Of a stretch of 64,000 nt of DNA, positions 1 to 11,111 are shown one piece after another. The notes beneath the pieces are model-generated. The model did no database searches, was not told the origin of the DNA, and worked only from the letters and a program-made list of their open reading frames with translations. Made by a program: the position numbers and the translations under genes. This DNA comes from Sclerodactyla briareus (lineage: Eukaryota > Echinodermata > Holothuroidea > Dendrochirotida > Sclerodactylidae). The DNA lies in contig JAODTK010003499.1 in the NCBI GenBank assembly GCA_026419785.1, positions 124,001 through 188,000 of the forward strand, written 5' to 3'. The stretch's first letter is position 1. Every line of letters begins with the position of its first letter.

Positions 1-1149
1 TGAAAGGTTCGAAACGCTTCCAGGGCTTTTGGATCAGCGTCACTGCAGAAACGCTTTAAGACTAGGGGGACCTCGTACGCCCAGGCGAAGAAACATCCCA
101 AAACGCCTGGACAAAGGAACGACACCCAACCGGCCTATCAAACCCATAAGATGTGGAGTCATAACCGTCCGATATATATAGATGCCGTGTAAGCATCATC
201 AGTTGTATCTATGATCGCTTCAACCAATCGGATACAGATATACCGGAAGCTCCAGGATCTTCTGCTTCCTGCAGTGAATGGACAAGAGTGTCGAAACCCT
301 ACCACAAGAGGTAAAGAATTCTAAGCGGATCGGAAAAATTTCGACTCCAAATCCGACTTATAGGGTTGCATCTGATGACACTGAGGGCAAAATTCCAGAC
401 AGATGGAGCCGGACAGACTCACACCTTCGCAGGTATCAATGCCAGTTCTGAATAGGACCTCCACTTGCGGAACGATCCTTGATGTGAAACGCTATTACGG
501 TTGTAAATTGATATTTGAGAGCACTATGCGACAGGGGGATCGCTTAAACAGATGGCATGACCTTCATGTTCATATCATGGCGAAACTAACGTCGATTAAC
601 TTAGTCGAAGCTTGCCAATGATTTGTAAGGAGTAGAGGCTGACATCGACTGATTGTTGGGGGACATTCAGAATTCAGAAACATGGGAAAACACTGGGCTG
701 CGATCATGGGGGACGGTGGCGGTACGGTGTCCCCCCAATATTTTGCCCAATATAATGACACGATATCGACATATCCAGCAGCAACCGTGTTTGAAACAAA
801 TGCATAATGACCTAAATGATCACGTTTGTTGAACGCTGCTGCTACATTTTCGAAATTTTTCGCGCGCGATTATGTATGTACCTGTATGTTCGGAAACCAT
901 ATACGGCTCTTTATGTAGAAAAAAGGTGTTCCTCAACAAAGAAATGCCCGGTTTATTACTCTGGGTTGTTCTTCATAATTATTCATGAAAGAAGGGTTCT
1001 CCTCCAAACCACGTCGTTTGAGACTGGGCTCTACCACTTAGTGTGTTGCTCATTGACTTGTCGATTACCAGCTAGAGGACCCTTATTCAATAAATAAACA
1101 AACAAACAAACCAACTAACATACAAGTCGCTCTCATTCTTGAGGGAAGG

Positions 1150-1450
1150 AGTTGTGGGGACGGGTTCCACCACCTGGTGGGTCTAGATTTTTTTTTTAGG
1201 CAATTCATGGGTGCGAACCACCTTTTGAAAGTTGGGTACACGTGCACATATTAATAACTTTTGAGGTCAAACACCGTGGGGCATCGAAAATGCGGAAAGG
1301 GAACGCCACCAATTGCGTTGTCAAATATTGCCTGAATTTTCGATGGAATGCTGCAAAAGTGTAAACTTGGTTGTTTTCAAAGGAACGGAGGTTTAGGCGA
1401 CGGGGGCAAGTCTACCACCTGGCGGGAACCTTGTGAATTTTTTTTTGGCA
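1150..1450. repeat. Degenerate repeat pair, spacing about 245 bp
   Basis: GACGGG, then CCACCACCTGGTGGG and a run of nine Ts at about 1159-1198, recurs as GACGGG, CTACCACCTGGCGGG and a T run at about 1399-1449. The shared order of three blocks suggests a diverged tandem duplication. Confidence 0.5.
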
Positions 1451-4242
1451 TACACTCTCTTTGCAAATTTGAAATATATTCTCAGCATCAGCAATCAATT
1501 GTATGGTGCGACCACTTGTTGCAGAGTTTGGTGTGTGCATGGTGGCACAATGCTAAGGCGGCACCTGTTTGTGTAGAGCCCCCCTAAAATAACTCGAAGA
1601 TTCGGCCAGGCGGACGCCAAATTCCGTGCAGACAATGATTAAAATCAAGTTAAGATAATTTCCATCCAGATTGCCGACTTTTCGTGAAATATCCAAAGTG
1701 TGAATTTTTTGCGAGCGCTCGCGCTCAGTTGGCGGTACTCCGCTAATACCCGCCCATCGCGAAAATATACATATAACATTCTAAAATCACTAACCCTGTT
1801 CACGCATGCAGTATCACATACCATCAACTAATGACCACACCATGTGTTATCAAAAGCTTTGCTCCAAGCTACAAAATCTCTTGTAGTTTTACTGTATTTG
1901 ATTGACTCACGTGACACACCATATACGTCATCACGCACAACGTCAATAAACCAACGATTGTAACTATAAGAAAATAAATTGTGGGACAGAATGACTCGTG
2001 CAGTTTTCTGAGGTCACTCGGTAGTTAAAACTAGAGGCATGGGTAAATTCTCTACGAGTGGAATCGGTGTGTGTGTGTACTTTCCAAGATTGTGAAAGTA
2101 CAAATGTTTTGTGGTAGTAATCATCGATGTTATATAGAGGCGCTCGTGGGTTTTGAAAACTCAACGTTCCAACATTCTATATAGCCCATTCAAAAGTTCA
2201 ATGAAGTTCGTTAACACTATAATGCCTTACTACGACAAAGTTCTAAGAAGCGGTTACTTGGCCAACTGCGACACTGCGCCGACAATAGCGAAGGTGGGTG
2301 GTGTGCTTTGTGTTTAGTGACACTTCCCAACAATGAATATTCTCGTCAACTTAACCTGATAAATAGTAAGGTTTCGACGTTATATCTGGCCTGTATGGTA
2401 AAATATGATCATCTTCATCACAGCTTAACTTGAAAACCCAAGTTATCAATTTTGGCTCCTACGGCGCAGATGGTCTTCTAACAGTGGTGTGTTCAGTCTG
2501 CTACAATGTGAAGAACGAACATTGAGAAATGTTTCGTTGGAAGATTTCTGGATGAATCAGAGACTGCATATCTCAGATATAAAAAGGTATTGTCAACTAG
2601 TTATCACTTGATTGATAACCGTACATTTTTTTTATGTTGACAGTAACCGTTTGGCATCTGCTTGGAAGAAAATTTCTCAGTCCGGTGATTTCGGAATTAA
2701 ATTAGTTTGTGCTTGATTTAATGTGTTGCTGAAGTGGATTTCATAGTAGCGCGTGCAGCATTACGTGAATTGCCAGCTACATATGCTTTGTATTTAAGTT
2801 TCATAGCAGCTCGAGTGCCTATTGGGGGGGGGGGGGCGCAGTTCAATGCTTGCGTGGACCTATTGGAATGCATTTATGTTTCAACTTCATGTGGGACGTC
2901 GCTAGAGGGGGTGGCCATTTCCAACCCCCGCCCCACCCCCAATTGTTCATAATTTGTCATATTTGACATTCATCAGCGAACAGACGGATTTTTAGAATTT
3001 TCAGAAACTTGTTATGTCTGGCTACTTACCCAGACATAACAGTTTCCCTAACCGAGTTTCCAAAACTGAGACAGATTAAACTTTCTCTTTCTTCTTCTTC
3101 CCAAATTACGATAATTGCAACAACCCCAACATGTTGCGTATGAAAAGGCTCAATGTAGGTCGTTTTGCATCCAATGTCGGGATTACGAGGTTTGACATTA
3201 CTTGCCATATCAGAGCTTGTCTATGCGACATTCATAACTTTCATATTTCGCTAATCGAGTACAGCGGAATTTTGCGGTATGTAGGCCTATACGAGTGCCA
3301 ACTCACTTTAAGTCGACTGCACACGGCCCTGATTGGTAATACAGTTGCGAAAATGTCCCACATATTCTTTCTCTGTTCTTCTCTTCTTTTTTATTGTTTT
3401 TCATTTTGTTTATATACTTTTATATATTTTTATGCAAGTCGGCATTTTTGTCCCCGATACGTTGACTCACAGGCCAGTTGTTAGGCTACTGTTTTCCATG
3501 TGTAGTCCTGTGGGATTTTTAACCATTAAAAAAAAAAGACGGGACAAAGCCTAGTTCATTGATTTGTCTTCTCATAGAGGACAACTGCAGTATGCTTTGT
3601 CAGTGGCTCATATAAGCCGATCCAAACTGAATGCGTCAGTCCAAACCAGAAGTTCAAGGATCTCCCTCCAGTTAGGGAGTTTGTCTTTGAAAGTAATGTG
3701 TATGTGAAGCTGTTTTTTGCGGCCAAGCAAAATGCAACCCATCATGGCAATAATAAATGATGTCCTATACTTGGCACCCCTGCAACATTCTTTGTTTTAT
3801 ATTGAATTCAAACATTATTTCACTTCGAAACGCATTGTCTATGGAGAGGGTGCTGAGTGGATTGGGTAGGTGTTGATAGTTATTTTAGTGATTGAAAGAC
3901 CAACGAACTTCTGCTAATGTGACACTAGTCAACAAAATGAAACAATTAAATCATAACATAATTTCCTATGTTGTTATGTGTGACTCATGCATTATATGCG
4001 CAATTGGGATTCTCCCCATTTCTCCGCTCAATGCAAACTTTGAAGGCCAATAACCCCGAATAGAACACATCGTATTGAAATGGAGTTTGGACCTATAGAT
4101 AGAGGTTTTTCCATCTCTCTCCACAAAAATAACCTCTGTTGTATCTGAGGGGGCGCCCTGCCCTCAATTGTGATTTTTGTTAAATTAGCATTCAATATGA
4201 CCTCCTCTCGTTTCGTTCTAACTACATATAAATGAGCCGATA

Positions 4243-4330
4243 ATGTATGTATGTATGTATGGTATGTATGTATGTAGGTATTATTATGGATGTTATGTTG
4301 TATGTAATGTTATGTATGTATGTATGTATT
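4243..4330. repeat. TATG microsatellite
   Basis: Interrupted tandem TATG/GTAT units with a few single-base breaks. Confidence 0.9.
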
Positions 4331-4410
4331 CTTGCCCTATAAACCCGTTAGAACTTAACATCATGGTTCAAAAACGGTTTTTGTTTTTGTAGGGTATGTA
4401 TGTTTATAGA

Positions 4411-4500
4411 GTTTGCCCGGAGCGGCGCCACAGGGGGGGGGGGCCGGAGGGCGTCTGCCCCCCCCCTATGAATTTGGGGCCGAAAAAAATAAAATCGACA
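4411..4500. repeat. G-tract / C-tract inverted element
   Basis: CCCGGAGCGGCGCCA and about 11 Gs are followed by a CCCCCCCC tract and TATGAATTTGGGGCC. It resembles the tract-bearing segments at 14330, 56330, 59255 and 62641, and is probably the end of a short non-autonomous transposon. Confidence 0.45.
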
Positions 4501-6755
4501 GCATGATGATTTCACTCCACACGTTTTTTGTCGGTGGGGGGTGGGGTCCTTGTAGTGTCAAAATACGTTATCCACTTAGGTTATTTTCTATTCGTTCTCA
4601 TAGAGCCTCAAACTCGGATTCAAACTGTTGCTGCAATCTAGCGTTCGCAAATGTAACGGATTTTTACTGTTTTTGAGGACACTGGAGGTCTTAATAGCCA
4701 CCGTTTTATAATATTAGGTGACAGGACTCAATGTTCGTCCGGCCTTAAGTGTGACCCCGTGGCATGCGTGATCACTTCGACACATGCCGGCTTACGCCCC
4801 TAGATATCTTCGAATTTGCATTAGTAAAAAAGTTTTCTTTCAAAAGTAGCCTGCCACTTTAAGACGTAGGTACGTTTCCTCGGGTTTATTTTTTCAGGTG
4901 TATCGAATAAAATATGACCTGCCTTGAAAATTTGTCTGCTGGAAAAAAACATAAAATGTTTTTTCCAGCCATTCATGGACTTTTTTGTCAAAACTCGATC
5001 GTTGACGTAGCTACACTTACAAAGTGTATAAAGTTGGCACCTTTTGCATCTAAGCAGTATTATGACTCAAAAATCGCAACACACCCTCCCCTAAATGCTC
5101 CCCCGTGTCCACACTCCATGCCAATTCTGGTCTGTCTGGTTCTGCCCCCCCCCCATTCGTAAAACCCTGGCCCGCCTGCATAGTATGCCTACTTATTCTC
5201 ATTGTTCAAGGTCAGCCAAAGGTCACCAACCGTCACACACCGTGTTCTTTGGGTGTATACCGGGTTCTGTTTGGGATGAAATGGAATATTTTGAAAACGT
5301 GACACTGACTTGGCTATTTAACAGACGCTATTTAACGATAACTCGTACCCCACCTGGATGGAGTACCAGTAACTGTATTGTTCTTAAAACTAATGAATAC
5401 ATAATCCCTATTGTTTTGGACATCTTAGAGGTTATCTAGGGTCAAGAGCCTGCAACCATATACGGTCAGTTCAGGTCAACAGTGCATTTATTTGAATCAT
5501 ATATCAGAAATCGAATCATCAAGGGAATTATTACTGAACTAAGTTACATTTGGATTATATTACCAGACGTCAGAACATCGTGGTATTTCTTTTAACGCTG
5601 TGTACCCTTTTAACCATGATAGATCAAATTCACCTATTTTTGGCAAGTTAGAGGTTCGAAAATTGATTTCCGGAGTATTATCCCAATTTCATCATACTCT
5701 CTTGTCGAGGGATCCATAGGCGCCCAATTTCCCAAGTTCCAGAACATGACCTCGATTTAAACCTCGATTTGCCATTTCATGAGCATCAGAATAGATACCC
5801 CCAACTATTAGGAATATAAATTAAAGGGGAACTCCACGCAAGAGACATGTTTCCCTACTTTCCGGCATTCTTTTCGAACCACTTCCATTTCCGTTTTTTT
5901 TTCCGAACGACCCACTCCAGATCAAGCACCGAGGCCGAGTTCAAAACATCCCGCCCTTTGGCTAATGCGCCAAACACAAGCGCTACGGTGTGGCACAGCG
6001 CCAGCTTAGCGTGACTATTGAGATCCTCCTTAATTGTGACGTATGCGGCGACCAGACGCTATTTAGAACCGGAAAAAACACGAGAACAATGTTTATACCA
6101 GTCCAACTCGGAACTGCTATTTGATTCACGTCAGTCGAAGTTAGATGGCTAGTGAACAAACAATCATACTTTATAATTGTACTACCCCTTCCCGTTCTAA
6201 ATTAGCATTTTCCCCCCAATTATTGTCGAAAATTTAGAACAAAATGACGGGATTTTGCCGACATAATCAATCTGACCAAACCAGCAGTTCCATGATTAAA
6301 ATGAACCAATGGATTATGAGCCTTCTACGACGACTTCAATAGGAAATTTGTTACAGTGGAACTCACATACAACTTACTCACTGGGCATTCGCGAATAGCC
6401 TTCCGGTGTAACGTCGGATCGAGCGAGTTCGGAAAGATTGTGGCGAAGTGGGCAATTTATTGCTTGGTGATATTTTCTAATCGATTTGTAGGCCATAACT
6501 TCACTAGAAATGAGTTGGAGTACTCCCCACCAGTGTAATTATGAATCCTATTGATCTCAAGAACCGTAGCCTTTGTTTGAAAGAAGTATGTATGAAACTG
6601 GCGTTCTGCTACGTCTAGGCGCTGAGCGCTAACTCACGTACGTATGTACGCACACACTGAGGCCATATGGTTGCTTGGTCGTGACTTCGTAGACGATATT
6701 GGGGATATTCGATCCGTTGTGAAGGGCGGGGAGCTTTGATTCACGTGACAATGAT

Positions 6756-7529
6756 AAAGCCGCGTTTCCATGCACGCGGGGCGGGCGGGGCTGGCGGGCC
6801 GGGGATTAAAATCGCTCATTCGTTATTTCAATGGGAACGTTTCCATGCACGGGGCGGGCGGGCGGGCGGGGGCGGGCGTTTTCTCGAATCGGGTCATGTA
6901 GCGATTTTTTCCGGCCTGGCCGCGCGTCCGCGTGGTTTTTCGTAATCAATTCCCGAGGATTTTCCTTCAATCTTACCGGCTTGGAGCAGGATAATGGAGA
7001 GTAGAAGATAATTTTAGGTTCAAATATGTTCAAAACAACACTCATTTTGTTCCAACATAGGAGTGAGATTTATACAGATTGGGCTATATTCAACGGCCAG
7101 ACCCTATTTGGAACACATTATTACTGTTTAAACCGATGATATGTCAAGGATTTGCTAAATTAAATCTCCAATAACCTGTCCAATGTAGAGTTTTAATGGT
7201 GGGCCGCCAATCGTTGAATTTCAGAACAATGGTTACAGAAAAAAACAACGGTGTTTAGTTTGAACACTAGTCTGCGTCCGGGTGGTGATAAATACTAATG
7301 ATATAATAAATAATTAATAACAAAATAAAGAATAATAATAACACCAACAATAATAATAATAATAATACTAGTAGGCGGCGGTTCTATGATAGCGCTTATA
7401 CACACTAAAGTGAGAAGAGGTTGGCGTGGACTCGAGAAAACGCCCGCCCCGCCCCGCCCGCCCGCGGCATGGAAATAGTCTTCAAAACGCCCGCCCGCCC
7501 GCCCGCCGAGGGCATGGAAACGCGGCTTT
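6756..7529. mobile_element. MITE-like element A, 18-bp perfect TIRs
   Basis: The element begins AAAGCCGCGTTTCCATGC and ends with its exact reverse complement GCATGGAAACGCGGCTTT (7512-7529). Inside each end lie GGGC-rich tracts, and the core has an AAT-type microsatellite (about 7295-7370). There is no transposase frame, so it would be non-autonomous. A target duplication cannot be read because a second copy abuts the right end. Confidence 0.75.
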
Positions 7530-8271
7530 AAGCCGCGTCCTTCACCGCGGGCGGGCGGGCCGTCTAAAATCGCTCTTCCTTATTTGCAAGGGAGCGTTCC
7601 CATGCACGAGGGCGGGGGGGCGGCGGGCGGGCGTGGCGGGGGGGCGGCGGGCTGGCGGGCGTTTTCTCGAATCGGTCAAGTAGCGATTGCCGCCCGCCGG
7701 TGTCCGCGTGGGTATTTCGTAATCAAGTCCCGGGGATTTCCCTGCAATCTTACCGGCTTGAAGCCGGATAATGGAGAGTGGGGGACTATTCTACGTTCAA
7801 ATATGTTCGCAACAACATTCCTACTACTGTTTCAAGTTTCCACTAGGTATGAATTTTAACAGATTGTGTCTATACTCAACGGCACCACCTATTTGACCAT
7901 ATTTACATGTTTAACCCCGCGATATAATTTCATTTGCTAATTAATCTCCAAAACCTGTCAATTGTGTGAAGTTTTGATGGTGGGCCTTAATCGTTGACAT
8001 TCAAGAACAATATTTTTTCAGAAAATAAAACACCGGTGTTTTAGTTTAAACACTATAGGCGTCCGTTGTGTTGATAAATAATATAATACTAATATTTATA
8101 TTAACAATACTAATACTACGAACGAAATAATAATAATAAGAATATAATAGGCTACATCGTTCTTATAAATAGCGCAATTCCCGTGCACACTAAAAAGTGA
8201 ACGACGAGAACACGCCCGCCCCCGCCCGTGCATGGAAACGCGTCTTCCAAAACGCCCGCCGCCCGCCCGTC
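7530..8271. mobile_element. MITE-like element B, head-to-tail copy of A
   Basis: It starts AAGCCGCGTCC immediately after element A. It matches A in order through TAAAATCGCTC, the TTTTCTCGAATCGG block, TCTTACCGGCTTG, the GGTGGGCC block and the AAT-rich part, at an offset of about 755 bp. The right end (GCATGGAAACGCGTCTT at 8230-8246) lacks the final inverted repeat, so this copy is slightly truncated. Many differences from A are single-base indels. Confidence 0.72.
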
Positions 8272-10756
8272 CCACTTGCAAATGGAACGCAGCTCAGGAA
8301 TGTCCTGAAAAATATTTAGAAATGCAAGGAAACACCTCTTGTCTGGAGTTTCCCCTTCAAGTTAATTCTATGCATGAATACATTCTTCATGGTAGTTATG
8401 GTTACTACCCCATCAAAACTTCTTTTGTTTGATTCAGGAACTACTGCTCCAAGTTGATTATTATCATACTTCCACATCACTATTCATACAATCACTCGAG
8501 AATGTGCATTCATGTTTACCATGCTTTTCGAACCCCAAATCGAATAACACAATTGTTTTCCATTCCATTACTCCAATGATATAATAATCCGATTCTGTTC
8601 ATTTATATCACGTGTACAGATCTGCGATTTATTGTCACCCACCACCACCGTTTCGCCACCCTTTTTAACAGAAATGGCTCTTTGCTCTACCTTAGTGTCC
8701 GCTCCAGATGGCGGCTCATCTGGTACATATCGGTTAAGTCCTCAATGGCAGTGTTACTGTATGAATCTCCCCCCCCAGTAAGTAATTGAGCAGAAATTGG
8801 AATATTTGGCCTTGCCCTTGACTGTGCCGACCACAGAGGCCCCTCCACGAGTATATATACTACATTACAGTGTAGCACACAAGTGTTGACTCTTCTGCCA
8901 TTGACTAACACTACAGTTAGGCAGCCTAGGTTTAGCCAATTAAAACCAATTTTTTGACTCATCTTGCAACTTGGAAGAAAAAGTTGGCCTCACCTATAAA
9001 CATCTGCCTTGTTAGATCAAGCTTCGCAGTCATTTTCTTTCAATATTATCACACAACATTGTATTGCTGCAGGAATACAAGTTGCTATCATCCGACAGAA
9101 TCAATTTTTAGACTTGCTAGATGGTTATGACAACAAACTGAAATAAAATCTCACAATCTCCAGATGACAACACATAGGCCTAGGCCTCCCCCAGTTTTTT
9201 TGTGATTTTTCACAGGTCATGCAAACCCAAGTAGCCTATAAAATTTTATGCTAAGCCATGCACACTTGCTGGATCCACAGGGGCCGAGGGTCAGTTTTGA
9301 AATCATCATGTTTTTTTTACTGTATATGGTTATACCAGAAGTTCCTATTGACAACTTCGGTGTGACGTCACCGTAGGAAATTCAGTGTGTGACTTGATTT
9401 TATAGGGGTGATCATTGTGCTACCAGTGCCTTGCAGTGTGGATCAGGTTTGCATCATTGCGCATCTGCGCTCCTAGACCCGATCTCCATCATTTTCATTT
9501 GAGTTCAAAACCAAAACATCTCAGACGCGCAGGTCTTCCTCTGCTTGCACCCCTCAACTTGGCAAGAACAGGCTTCAGAGCCAAATTTTTTATATTACAA
9601 TGAACAATCATATCGTAACTTGACCCGCAACTTCTCCACTTACCGCCGAACAAAGCACACTTCAGTCGATGCATTTCCCTGAATCCCTCACCTGCGTCCA
9701 ACACTGAAATATTGCCGATTGTAAATCTCGCACCTCGTGTACGCTACAACAAATCAACAAGGGCCCGTGACTCCGCTCCCCCATACCACACAACGCTTCA
9801 ATTTCAACTGGACTAGCCAACCGGGTGAGAATCATTCGACTGCTCACAGTACAACCGAAACTGCGTTCCCAGCAGCAACCTCTTCATTTACTAAGCCAGG
9901 GAGTCGCCCCGTGAATGCACATGGTTTGCGTAGGCCAATATGACTGTCTCCGTTGGCTACGTGAGGTGATTTCGTACCGAAATGAAAACAAGAGTGTCTC
10001 TAGTCTAACACTTATATAGCGGTACTTTTGTATTAGTGCAGTGAAGAACTCTTTGAGATGCCCCACATTTTTGGCATATTCCACAATGGCATGACCTGTC
10101 ATTCAATTGACCCGCAGTTTGCCGAGCCGGCTAGTATTAATACCTCTGCGGAAATAAATGTTAAAATAGCGGGAAAAAAGTCCGTCCCGTTAAGATCAAA
10201 CGTTTTTCTCATGGTGAGAGCTTAGTTCCCCACGAAGTAGGTGACCAATGATGAGTCAGTTTGAATATAATACATATTTCCTCCAAGTTTCCCCCTGGGT
10301 TAAATAAATAGTTGTGCGCTCGTGTTTAATTGTTTCATAATCAGTTAGGCTTTGCTTGGTGTCACACACAAGGACTTTTGGTATTTTTCTGAAGTAAATC
10401 CTATGGTAGTCTGGAGTAAGAGAGGCTGGACACCTTTAACTTTAAAGCAGCTGTCCAGGACTGCGAAGAACAATGAACAGCCAGCAGAGAAAGATACAGT
10501 TCCTATACTGTATAGCACGTGTAACATTTGAATGGCAGAACTAAAAAGAATAAAATACGTGGTGACGGCATGAACCATCAAATTTTTGCCTTGAATTCCT
10601 TCTTTGTTCATTGTGAATGGGTTGATGTTGGGTAAATTGGTTTGCATTGTGTATGTTCAGGTTATGTGTTTATTGGGCATTTGTGAATCTGAAAACTATA
10701 TGCCACCCTTTAAAATTGCATTTGTAGTACCCCATAAACACTCCATCCCATCGCAG
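8272..10756. other. Mostly unexplained; one candidate - strand exon
   Basis: Apart from the candidate exon at 8691-8821 and a protein-like - strand segment near 10010-10102, nothing is recognised. A C8 tract lies at 8769-8776. No repeat array is evident. Confidence 0.4.
8691..8821 (-). CDS. Candidate internal exon, unknown protein
   Basis: On the minus strand, after CACAG and before AG|GTAGAG, an open segment reads SRARPNIPISAQLLTGGG, then DSYSNTAIEDLTDMYQMSRH and LERTLR. The composition is protein-like (mixed helical, acidic and basic), unlike its surroundings, and it ends exactly at a possible donor. The Gly run comes from eight Gs. No family was recognised. A second protein-like - strand segment starting with ATG lies near 10010-10102 and could belong to the same gene. 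Confidence 0.33.
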
Positions 10757-10908
10757 TTGAAGAGTCCGGTAGCGGCATTTCGGACCCTTTAAATCTGGAG
10801 GCAAATGCTAACCCTGATGTGGATGTTCCACCCCCCATCACCCCCCCGGCCCCCCCCATCACCCCCCACCCCCATCACCCCCTGAGCCACAGCCACAAGT
10901 CTGACTGA
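10757..10908 (+). CDS. Candidate last exon of an unknown upstream gene
   Basis: Directly after CCATCGCAG an open frame reads EESGSGISDPLNLEANANPD, then a Val-Asp-Val, Pro/Thr-Pro and Pro-His-rich tail ending SHSHKSD and TGA. It looks like a disordered acidic then Pro/His-rich C-terminus. It lies on the same strand as DNPEP and ends 113 bp before DNPEP exon 1. I do not recognise a family. The C-tracts are prone to length errors, and a chance open frame in low-complexity DNA is possible. Confidence 0.38.
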
Positions 10909-10926
10909 AAGTGGAAACTTTCAGTC
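10903..10926. other. Perfect 10-bp hairpin overlapping a stop codon
   Basis: GACTGAAAGT is followed by a GGAA loop and ACTTTCAGTC, an exact inverted repeat. Its first arm contains the TGA that ends the candidate exon at 10757-10908. It does not match the histone-mRNA stem-loop consensus. It may be a 3'-UTR structure or chance. Confidence 0.6.
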
Positions 10927-11021
10927 CCATTCTTTTTCTGTGAGAATTTCAGGTCAGATGTATCCCAGCTAGTGATATGCTTGTTTTTACTTTTTTTTTC
11001 TAAAACCCTTGTTGTTCACAG

Positions 11022-11111
11022 ACACTGGAAGAATGTTTTCCAAGCAGAAAATCTTCGGGCTGCAGCTGATCAATTTCTTCAATTTGTTAACACTTCCCTC
11101 ACCTTAATCAG
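11022..11111 (+). CDS. DNPEP: DNPEP exon 1 (N-terminal, frame-damaged)
   Basis: The exon follows a T-rich tract and TTCACAG. One frame gives [15 protein letters not shown], matching the M18 N-terminal helix that precedes the SPSPFH motif. The SPSP part is broken by indels near 11095-11110. An ATG at 11034 would read MFSKQKIF and join that helix if one G were missing from the GGG at 11057-11059, so it is a plausible start; otherwise the start lies in an unseen upstream exon. The apparent donor is AG|GCAAGT, either a GC donor or a miscalled GT. Confidence 0.72.

Larger units (their letters stand above)
1..6755. other. No recognisable gene; low-complexity DNA
   Basis: No frame over 120 codons and no recognisable protein match on either strand. 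It contains a G13 tract at 2824-2836, a TATG-type microsatellite near 4243-4330, a G/C-tract element near 4411-4500 and a degenerate repeat pair at 1150-1450. AAC-type simple sequence lies near 1090-1120. Confidence 0.5.

Noticed and set aside
4243..4330. TATG repeats as telomeric or regulatory sequence
   Set aside because: It is an ordinary microsatellite; the motif is not a known telomere repeat.
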